Shown in pieces: positions 34,264 through 41,092 of a stretch of 64,000 bases of DNA. The position numbers and the translations under genes are program-made. The notes under the pieces are model-generated. The model searched no databases. It saw only the letters and a list, made by a program, of their open reading frames with translations, and was not told the origin of the DNA. Numbering within the stretch: position 1 is the first letter of the stretch; each line of letters begins with the position of its first letter. Location of the stretch: positions 3,059,501 through 3,123,500 of the forward strand of contig CP060499.1 of NCBI GenBank assembly GCA_024760525.1, written 5' to 3'. The stretch is from Nitrospira sp. (GTDB taxonomy: Bacteria > Nitrospirota > Nitrospiria > Nitrospirales > Nitrospiraceae).

Positions 34264-34346
34264 AATCAATCAGGCATCACACCCCAGGGGAAGGTACGGG
34301 ATGATCGCGATCGAGGCGCTTACCTCTCCCCAGGCTCTTCCTCTTT

Positions 34347-36083
34347 TCAAATAATTTGATTCACGAGACGCTCTTCAGTCTGGCGGCCTCGCCGGAATGA
34401 GGAAACGCCTACGACCTGTTCCGGATGATGATCGAGTAATTTCAGCCATTCTTCGGCCGCATCGTCCGGCGGCAACATTTCGCCTTCTCTGAACTCTTCC
34501 GAGACCGCGTCCAATAAATCCTGAGCCCCTAATCCCGCCGGCTGTCCTGCCCGAATCATGCGGTCGATCGCCTTTTCCTTGGCGCGTTGGACAATCGAGG
34601 CCAAGATCGCTCCGCTCACGAGATCACCCCGATAGAGCACCTTGCTTTGACCGTTCCTCAGTCGGATGGACAGAAGCCGGTTTTCTTCCGTCCGCCGAAA
34701 GATCGCCTCAATGACATCTTGAACGAGCGATGTAACAACCTGCCCTTGCTCGCCGCCTCGTTCTTTCACCACCGCCGGATCCAGCGGGAGGTCTGCAGTC
34801 ACGTATACTTTCAAGATCTCTTCCGACGCCTCCCTACTCGGGCGACCGACTTTGATCTTTCGATCGATGCGGCCGGGGCGCAGCACCGCCGGATCGATCA
34901 AGTCCGGCCGGTTGGAGGCCAGAATAATGACCACATCCCGGAGCGACTCGATCCCGTCCATTTCACTGCAAAACATCGGGACGAGTGTGTTCGAGATATT
35001 GAAAGACCGCATCGCGCGCCGTGTTCCCAAGATCGACTCGGCTTCATCGATAAAAATAAACGGCAAGGCGCCGTCTTTGCGCCGCGCACGAGCCTGTTCG
35101 AAGAGGTCACGGACCATCCGCTCCGATTCCCCAAGCCACATGTTGAGGATTTCAGGCCCCTTCACGTGGAGAAACGCACCGCTCGTCACCGGCGGGCGTG
35201 TGTCCGTATCAGCAGCGCGCTCCGCTGTGGATTCGCCGACCAGTTTGGCAAGGCTGCCCGCCGCCGCCTGTCCAATGAGCGTTTTTCCGCATCCTGGCGG
35301 GCCATAAAGAAGAAAGCCTTTCGGTTGGGAGAATTTGAAGCGCTCGAATGTCTCGGCATGCAACAGGGGGTACTCGATCGCCTTTCTGATGGCGTCGATC
35401 GCCTCGTGCTGCCCCCCGATTTGCGCCCACGTGACCGCAGGGACTTCGTCGAGGAGATGCCGGCTTGCCTTGCGGTCTACCATTTTCTCGATCGCCACGC
35501 GATGACTGGGATCGATGCGAATTTCATCGCCCGCCTTGAGGTCCACACCGAGAAGATCGGTCGACCGCTGTAGGATCAATGATTGTCGGCCCATCTCCTG
35601 CTCGAACCGTAATCGACCGTCCGGCATGGCTTCGGTCAGCTTCAAAATAGGGCCGTTTCGATCATACCCTAGTGTTTTAATGACGGCGTAGGCTTCGTTG
35701 ACGAGAATTTGGGTTCCGATCTTCAGGTCGGACTGAGGCACGCGGGGATCCACATTGGCATAATACTCGGCCCCGCCGACGACGATACGGGCGAGTCCTT
35801 CCCCTGGAACCTCAAGTAAGGTGCCGATGCGATTCGCCGGTGCCGTCAGTTTGGCGACGACCTCGCTGACCTTTTTGAATTCCAGCTCACGTTGTTGACT
35901 GGTGGCTTGAGACAGCATCACAGCGTGACGCAACTTATACAGCAGCTTTTGCCGCGGATCACCGTCGGGGAAAGAGGCCAGGCACTGCTCGATCAACTCG
36001 ATCGGATCGGTCCCGGTCTTCAACGGCGGCTCATCACTCTGGTCTTTTGACACATCCTGATCGGGAGATCTGCGATCACTCAT
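34347..36083 (-). CDS. mpa: Proteasome-activating AAA+ ATPase (Mpa/ARC)
   Basis: The 578-aa ATPase unfolds tagged proteins and feeds them to the 20S core. An N-terminal coiled coil (about 40-95), which in Mpa captures Pup, is followed by two OB-like domains and the AAA module, with Walker A LLYGPPGCGKTLIGQAAAG, Walker B PFIFIDEAESILGTRRAM and the arginine region DPAVLRPGRIDRKIKVGRPS. The C-terminus is EERLVNQII and lacks the QYL-type motif that docks mycobacterial Mpa to the proteasome. It lies 83 bases upstream of dop. Confidence 0.93.
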   Translation of the reverse strand: MSDRRSPDQDVSKDQSDEPPLKTGTDPIELIEQCLASFPDGDPRQKLLYKLRHAVMLSQATSQQRELEFKKVSEVVAKLTAPANRIGTLLEVPGEGLARIVVGGAEYYANVDPRVPQSDLKIGTQILVNEAYAVIKTLGYDRNGPILKLTEAMPDGRLRFEQEMGRQSLILQRSTDLLGVDLKAGDEIRIDPSHRVAIEKMVDRKASRHLLDEVPAVTWAQIGGQHEAIDAIRKAIEYPLLHAETFERFKFSQPKGFLLYGPPGCGKTLIGQAAAGSLAKLVGESTAERAADTDTRPPVTSGAFLHVKGPEILNMWLGESERMVRDLFEQARARRKDGALPFIFIDEAESILGTRRAMRSFNISNTLVPMFCSEMDGIESLRDVVIILASNRPDLIDPAVLRPGRIDRKIKVGRPSREASEEILKVYVTADLPLDPAVVKERGGEQGQVVTSLVQDVIEAIFRRTEENRLLSIRLRNGQSKVLYRGDLVSGAILASIVQRAKEKAIDRMIRAGQPAGLGAQDLLDAVSEEFREGEMLPPDDAAEEWLKLLDHHPEQVVGVSSFRRGRQTEERLVNQII

Positions 36084-36148
36084 TGGTGGCCCTCCACAAG
36101 ACTCGACCGGATGATCCTACCATACGCATGTCTCGAAATACCGTCCCA

Positions 36149-37267
36149 CTAATTGACGGCCTGAAGGATCACCGAAACCTTTTCGCGACGATTCCCGCGT
36201 AGAATCTCCACACTCACCTCCTCGCCGACTTTATGCTCCTCCATCACATCCATCAGACCATCGGCGGTGGCGACGGGCTTTCCGGCAACCGATACGACGA
36301 TGTCGCCGAGTTGAATCTGCCCCATCCCGGTCTCACGCGCCCCCTTGAGACCTGCGCGATCGGCGGCACCGCCACGCGTCACCTTGCCGATAATCAACCC
36401 CTTGATCCCCCATCGCTTTGCGATCGCATCCGGCACAAGAGAAACGCCCAACCCGGGACGAATGAGCTTTCCATGCTTGATGAGTTCCGGAACGATGCGG
36501 TTCACCGTATCGGCCGGCACAGCGAAACCGATTCCGGCGTAGGCTCCGCTTGGGCTGATGATTTGCGTATTCACGCCGATCAACCGGCCGGCGCCGTCCA
36601 GTAGCGGTCCGCCCGAGTTGCCGGGATTGATCGCCGCATCGGTTTGGATCACCCCTTCGATCGTCCGGTTGGACAACGACTTGATCGTGCGTCCCAACGC
36701 GCTTACGATCCCGGTGGTCAAGGTGTGATCGAGCCCGAAGGGATTTCCGATCGCAAGCACCTTTTGTCCGACGCGCAAATCATGGGAGGAACCGATGGCC
36801 AGCGGCTCGAGGTGACCATCCGGCACCTGAATCTGCAGCACCACCAGATCATGATCGGGATCGGCGCCGACCAGCTTGGCTTGGTGCTCGCTTCGGTCGG
36901 CCAAGGTGACCTTGATCGTGTCGGCCCCATAGATGACGTGAAAGTTGGTGACGATGTGGCCTTGCTTGCTCCACACAAAACCGGATCCTGACCCCTGCGG
37001 CACTTCCATGACATTGAGCGACCAGATGTCCTGTTGGATCGCCGTGTTGGCAATGAAGACCACCGACTTGGCCGCTCGCTCAAACACCCCAATGGTCGAT
37101 CGTTCGTCAGCACTGAGTTCCGCGGTCGAGGGTGTCACCGGGCGCGGCTTGCCTTCAGGGCCGTCATAAGCGGCACCCAGCGGCTTGCCCCATTCCGCAG
37201 CGTTGACCGAGGAGCCGAGCATTGCGGCGGCGAGGAGGAGCACGATGGATCGGAAACCGTTATTCAC
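36149..37267 (-). CDS. HtrA/DegP-like serine protease with PDZ domain
   Basis: The protein (372 aa) has a signal peptide (FRSIVLLLAAAMLGSSVNA), then a trypsin-like domain with the triad His110 (TNFHVIYGAD), Asp140 (DPDHDLVVLQI) and Ser218 (INPGNSGGPLL), and a C-terminal PDZ domain (about 270-365). It should act in the periplasm on misfolded proteins. The start is the GTG at 37267, which overlaps the yjbQ stop by eight bases; longer frames upstream run through yjbQ. It shares its transcript with yjbQ and the HD gene. Confidence 0.9.
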   Translation of the reverse strand: MNNGFRSIVLLLAAAMLGSSVNAAEWGKPLGAAYDGPEGKPRPVTPSTAELSADERSTIGVFERAAKSVVFIANTAIQQDIWSLNVMEVPQGSGSGFVWSKQGHIVTNFHVIYGADTIKVTLADRSEHQAKLVGADPDHDLVVLQIQVPDGHLEPLAIGSSHDLRVGQKVLAIGNPFGLDHTLTTGIVSALGRTIKSLSNRTIEGVIQTDAAINPGNSGGPLLDGAGRLIGVNTQIISPSGAYAGIGFAVPADTVNRIVPELIKHGKLIRPGLGVSLVPDAIAKRWGIKGLIIGKVTRGGAADRAGLKGARETGMGQIQLGDIVVSVAGKPVATADGLMDVMEEHKVGEEVSVEILRGNRREKVSVILQAVN

Positions 37268-37682
37268 CAAGGACCTGCACGACGAGTTCGCGGGTTCTGG
37301 CGCGAGTATCAAAATCGACAAGCACGATTTGCTGCCAGGTTCCCAATAGAAGGACCCCGGCTGTGAACGGTACAGTGATGGAAGGGCCCTGGAGTTGCCC
37401 TCGAAGGTGGCTATGGCCATTGTCTTCCCCGGGATTGACCGTATTGTGCTGCCAACGAGGATCGGGAGGAATGAGGCGATCCCAGAACATTTTCGTGTCG
37501 GCCCGAATCCCCGGTTCATCCTCAATAATCATGACGGAGGCAGTGGTGTGTTTCACAAAGACCGTCACGATCCCGGCCCGGAGAGCCGATCCGGCCACGG
37601 CATCGGCGACGGATTTCGTGATGTTCTCGAGCTGCGTGCCACCCTCCATGCGAATCGTCAGCGGCACCGTTTGGACAGCCAT
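37260..37682 (-). CDS. yjbQ: YjbQ family protein (UPF0047)
   Basis: The 140-aa protein has ALRAGIVTVFVKHTTASVMI, then IIEDEPGIRADTKMFWDRL, DNGHSHLRGQLQGPSITVPF and VDFDTRARTRELVVQVLGE, the blocks of the UPF0047/YjbQ family; the His and Asp/Glu residues form a metal site. Some members have weak thiamin-phosphate-synthase activity, but the true role is unsettled. Its ATG overlaps the HD gene stop (TGATG), and its end overlaps the protease start. Confidence 0.92.
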   Translation of the reverse strand: MAVQTVPLTIRMEGGTQLENITKSVADAVAGSALRAGIVTVFVKHTTASVMIIEDEPGIRADTKMFWDRLIPPDPRWQHNTVNPGEDNGHSHLRGQLQGPSITVPFTAGVLLLGTWQQIVLVDFDTRARTRELVVQVLGE

Positions 37683-38563
37683 CAGATTTTCCCACTCATA
37701 AGATTGCGTAGGTAGCGGTGGTCGTTTCGCGTCAGCGGTTCGCCCCGTGCCTCTTCCAATACGGCATCGAACGCGCCTTCCGCCGTCAGCGTCCGTACCA
37801 CATTCAGGACCTCGGTGCCGAGGATGCCTTCCCGCTCCAGCTTATCGAGATACGCAAAGGCCTCCGACAAGCTCTCCTTGCTCCTCACATAATAATCACG
37901 ACCCCGTCGCTGGTTGCTATAGGCCTCAAACTGCTCGCAGGCAACGAGGATCTCGGCCAATTGCTTCACCCAGGCCTTCGCCTGAGCCAACCGTTCGGGG
38001 TAATAGTAATACAACATCACCAGTCGCATCCAAGGCTGCCAGCCGACGCCAAGTTTCTTCAAGGTCGGCTTCACCGCCCGCAATCGCCGGGCAAGACGCC
38101 GGGCATAGCCCAACCGCATCTCGATTTGTTCGACAGCCCAGGTATCCATCCGCACGCCGGAAGCTGCAAGATCGCGGCGATACAAGGAAACAAACGCTTC
38201 CGTCTCCCGGCCGTACGTCGTCTCCGGATGAATGGCCCGCCATTCACGAGGTCTCGTCGGAATACCCCGTTGCTTGGCCCAAGACCAAATAGATCCAAAG
38301 AGTTGCCGATCAAGGCCGGCACGGCCCAGGTCATGCAAGAGACAGGCAACGTGATAGAGCTGGACCCGATCGCGAGGATGTCCCAAACGATTGGCGACCG
38401 CAACACACATCGTTGCCGTCCGCACGGCATGCGGTCGATCATAGCCGCGAATAACTCGCCCCCGTTTGAGAGGATGCGGATAGTCGTAGAGTTTCATCAG
38501 GGCCTTCACGAGGGAGCGGGAGACCTCCAGGACCTTTAGTCGGTGAGGGGCTGACAGCGTCAT
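37682..38563 (-). CDS. HD-domain phosphohydrolase-like protein
   Basis: The 293-aa protein has YDRPHAVRTATMCVAVANRL and YHVACLLHDLGRAGLDRQLF, the His...HD metal-binding pattern of HD-type phosphohydrolases; a downstream HPETTYGRE could supply the next histidine. The C-terminal third is helical and unmatched. HD proteins cleave phosphate esters in nucleotides or cyclic nucleotides, but no substrate can be named. ATG 38563 is chosen; an upstream frame to 38722 lacks a ribosome-binding site. It overlaps yjbQ by one base. Confidence 0.8.
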   Translation of the reverse strand: MTLSAPHRLKVLEVSRSLVKALMKLYDYPHPLKRGRVIRGYDRPHAVRTATMCVAVANRLGHPRDRVQLYHVACLLHDLGRAGLDRQLFGSIWSWAKQRGIPTRPREWRAIHPETTYGRETEAFVSLYRRDLAASGVRMDTWAVEQIEMRLGYARRLARRLRAVKPTLKKLGVGWQPWMRLVMLYYYYPERLAQAKAWVKQLAEILVACEQFEAYSNQRRGRDYYVRSKESLSEAFAYLDKLEREGILGTEVLNVVRTLTAEGAFDAVLEEARGEPLTRNDHRYLRNLMSGKI

Positions 38564-38720
38564 AGGTAATCGAGAGCCCTGAATAACCACGCAAACCGGC
38601 GCGAAGAATATCGTCGGCGGAATTGGTGTGTCAAGGCGACATGCGCGTGATTGCTCGCCGAATGCTTTCAAGTTTGCTATGCTGCCATTCGGTAAATCAC
38701 GTTGAGATGATGCCTCTATC

Positions 38721-39362
38721 ATGATGGTTTGGCTTAGAGTGTGCTACCTCCTCGTCGGAGCGCTCAGCGTCGCGGAGCTGGATACCAGTTTCGCAGGATC
38801 ACTGGATCAGCTGACAGATTTCACCGGGAAGGTGCAGGCGATTGTGACCTTGAAGAGTCGTGACAACTTCACCAGTGAATACCGCTATGACGTGAGTGTC
38901 AGGAACCTCTCACCGGATGCGATCACCGGCGATTCTCTGGTCATCGTGTTGGAGAAAATTACTAATTTGGCCGGCGAAGACCGGGAGGGGCTGACAGGCG
39001 AATCCTTCCTGAAACGGTTTGAGGTGCTGGACCAAGACGGATATACGAGCGACGGGAAACCCTACTTTCACATCCCAGCGGGGACTGCCCCGGACCTCTC
39101 CCCGCAAACCGATAGTCTTCCTGCCGTAGTTCGGATCAGGAACCGGGACTATGTGGCGGTCTTCACCCCATCGTTCAGAGTGTTGGGGCAGAAGCGGCCT
39201 CCTCCGGACCCAAAGCGCGGGGAATCTCCGACCTCTCCCGTATCTCCTGCCACAGAATCACCTACGGCCGCCAGTCGCAATACCGTCGATAAGTTGATTC
39301 AGCTGTTGATCAAGAAGGGCGTCCTGACAGAAGCAGAATGGCGCAAAGCCAATCAGCCATGA
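38721..39362 (+). CDS. Secreted hypothetical protein with SHOCT-like C-terminus
   Basis: The 213-aa protein has a signal peptide (LRVCYLLVGALSVAELDTSF). The middle (about 35-155) looks beta-rich: YRYDVSVRNLSPDAITGDSL and RNRDYVAVFTPSFRVLGQ. After a Pro/Ser-rich linker it ends KLIQLLIKKGVLTEAEWRKA, which resembles a SHOCT motif, a short helical module of unknown function. Function unknown. Its stop overlaps the following HIT gene start (ATGA). Confidence 0.7.
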   Translation: MMVWLRVCYLLVGALSVAELDTSFAGSLDQLTDFTGKVQAIVTLKSRDNFTSEYRYDVSVRNLSPDAITGDSLVIVLEKITNLAGEDREGLTGESFLKRFEVLDQDGYTSDGKPYFHIPAGTAPDLSPQTDSLPAVVRIRNRDYVAVFTPSFRVLGQKRPPPDPKRGESPTSPVSPATESPTAASRNTVDKLIQLLIKKGVLTEAEWRKANQP

Positions 39363-39787
39363 AGGACCCGACATGCAAAGCTTGCATGGGAAGCTGGCCC
39401 CGACAAGACCATTTTACTGCGGATCTCGGATTGTCAAAGGTCTATCTCCACGATGACCAGTTCTTCCCCGGCTGGACCGTCGTGGTCTTTCAGCGCCACG
39501 CCACCGAGTTATTCGAACTGGCACCCACTGAACGCTTTCAGCTGATCGAAGAGGTGAATCGCGTGGCCAAGGCCTTAGCCGAAGTGTATCAAGCCAAGAA
39601 GATAAACTATGAACTTCTCGGCAACCAGCTCCCTCATATCCATTGGCACGTGATCCCACGACGTGCCGGTGATCCGGCCCCCACGGAACCGGTCTGGCGG
39701 GTGCCGCATAGCCCCGTCCTTCTCTCAGGATCGGTTCTTCAAGAAACCATCGCCCGGCTGGCCCATTCCCTTCAAAACGCTGGGTAG
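39359..39787 (+). CDS. HIT family protein
   Basis: The 142-aa protein has FPGWTVVVFQRHATELFELA and the histidine triad LPHIHWHVIPR, where the fourth His of HxHxHx is replaced by Ile-Pro, as seen in HIT proteins of the diadenosine tetraphosphate hydrolase type. CKAC near the N-terminus could bind zinc. The start at 39359 overlaps the preceding stop, so the genes are probably co-translated; a frame starting at 39338 is less likely. It is distinct from the HIT protein at 6338-6682. Confidence 0.9.
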   Translation: MKDPTCKACMGSWPRQDHFTADLGLSKVYLHDDQFFPGWTVVVFQRHATELFELAPTERFQLIEEVNRVAKALAEVYQAKKINYELLGNQLPHIHWHVIPRRAGDPAPTEPVWRVPHSPVLLSGSVLQETIARLAHSLQNAG

Positions 39788-39866
39788 ACTCCATTCGTGC
39801 TGTCTCTTCTCGGATGGTATACTTTAAGGCTGAAGTGACTCGCTCCCGACGTATGAAAGTTAGGCA

Positions 39867-41087
39867 ATGCATCACGGATTGATCCTGTTGTCCCTTACCG
39901 TCGCCGCACTCGTTTTCTCGCCGTTTCCTGCTTTCTCACATGCACCGGGAGAGCATAATTCATCAGGCGACGGAGAGGCCGCTGAGTCATCAGCGTCAGT
40001 TCCCGGACTGTGGTTCAACGAGCGACCTGATGCCGTGACAGCCCTCGAAGCGTTGCGTCGGACCGTCCGCCTTTTGCCGGATGTCCCGGATTACCGGTTG
40101 AAACTAGCCGACGCGCTTCTTCACATCGGTGATCTGGACGCTGCCATCGAAGAATGTCACTCCGCCATCAAGCTGCAGCAGGATGACGGAAACGCACATC
40201 TCCAACTTGGCCTGCTCCTCACGGTGAAACAAGACTGGCGTGCAGCTGCCTCCGCGCTGAAAGAGGCGATCAGGCTGGAACCGGCCTCGCCTCACGCCCA
40301 TTACAGCCTGGGAGGTGTCCACTACTCGCTCGGCAATGTGACTGCGGCCGTTCAGTCCTATCGACGGGCGCTCGAACTGCGTCCCCACTTTCTCGATGCC
40401 CATTACCGCTTGGCGCTGCTGCTGAAAGTCACTGGGCAGACGCGAGAAGCCGCGCAACATCTGGAGACGGCGGCGGCCGGCGGAGTGCCGCAAGCTCGGT
40501 TATTTCTCGGTAACGCCTATAAAAATGGGCAGGGAGTTGAGAAAAACCTGGAGCTGGCGATTTTTTGGTGGATGCAAGCCGCTGATCTCGGCCAACAAAC
40601 TGCCGCCGATGCGTTGTCCAAGGCGAGACGCCAGGCGTTATCCTCTGAGTCCACAAAACAGCATCGAATGGAATGGCAGAAAGCCTTGCGGGGCTATCGC
40701 AATGTACTATGGAACGAATTTCCCGATATCAGTCGTCCGACAGAACAGCAATCGTTGGGAAAGATTCTCCTTGAGCAGAGCCGGGCGGAAGACGCAGTTC
40801 CGGTTCTACTGAAGGAATGTTTCGCGCTGAGCGAAGAGGCGCAAGCTCAATTGGCCACACTCTATGAAACGGGATGGGACCAATACCTGAAGCCGTTCGA
40901 CAAGAACATTCTCAGCTGCTTCGAATCCACCTCATCGGACGGTTTCATCCCGGCGAAGAAAGCCCTGACTCGCATCTATGCAAAAGGACTCGGGCTCGAT
41001 GCCGATGTCGCAAAAGCCAAAGCGACTCTCAAAGGCATCCCGAAACAAGAAGCACAATCTCTGCTCGATGAGCTAGGCGTCCGCTAG
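39867..41087 (+). CDS. Exported TPR/Sel1-repeat protein
   Basis: The 406-aa protein has a signal peptide (LILLSLTVAALVFSPFPAFS). Residues 50-200 contain at least four TPR motifs, such as YRLKLADALLHIGDLDAAIE and AHYSLGGVHYSLGNVTAAVQ. From about 200 on it turns to Sel1-like repeats (ARLFLGNAYKNGQGVEKNLE, AIFWWMQAADLGQQTAADAL; AKKALTRIYAKGLGLDADVA). Such repeats bind partner proteins. Five bases separate it from the CHASE2/sigma-54 gene, so it may be a periplasmic partner of that sensor; this is inferred from position. Confidence 0.85.
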   Translation: MHHGLILLSLTVAALVFSPFPAFSHAPGEHNSSGDGEAAESSASVPGLWFNERPDAVTALEALRRTVRLLPDVPDYRLKLADALLHIGDLDAAIEECHSAIKLQQDDGNAHLQLGLLLTVKQDWRAAASALKEAIRLEPASPHAHYSLGGVHYSLGNVTAAVQSYRRALELRPHFLDAHYRLALLLKVTGQTREAAQHLETAAAGGVPQARLFLGNAYKNGQGVEKNLELAIFWWMQAADLGQQTAADALSKARRQALSSESTKQHRMEWQKALRGYRNVLWNEFPDISRPTEQQSLGKILLEQSRAEDAVPVLLKECFALSEEAQAQLATLYETGWDQYLKPFDKNILSCFESTSSDGFIPAKKALTRIYAKGLGLDADVAKAKATLKGIPKQEAQSLLDELGVR

Positions 41088-41092
41088 TTCAT

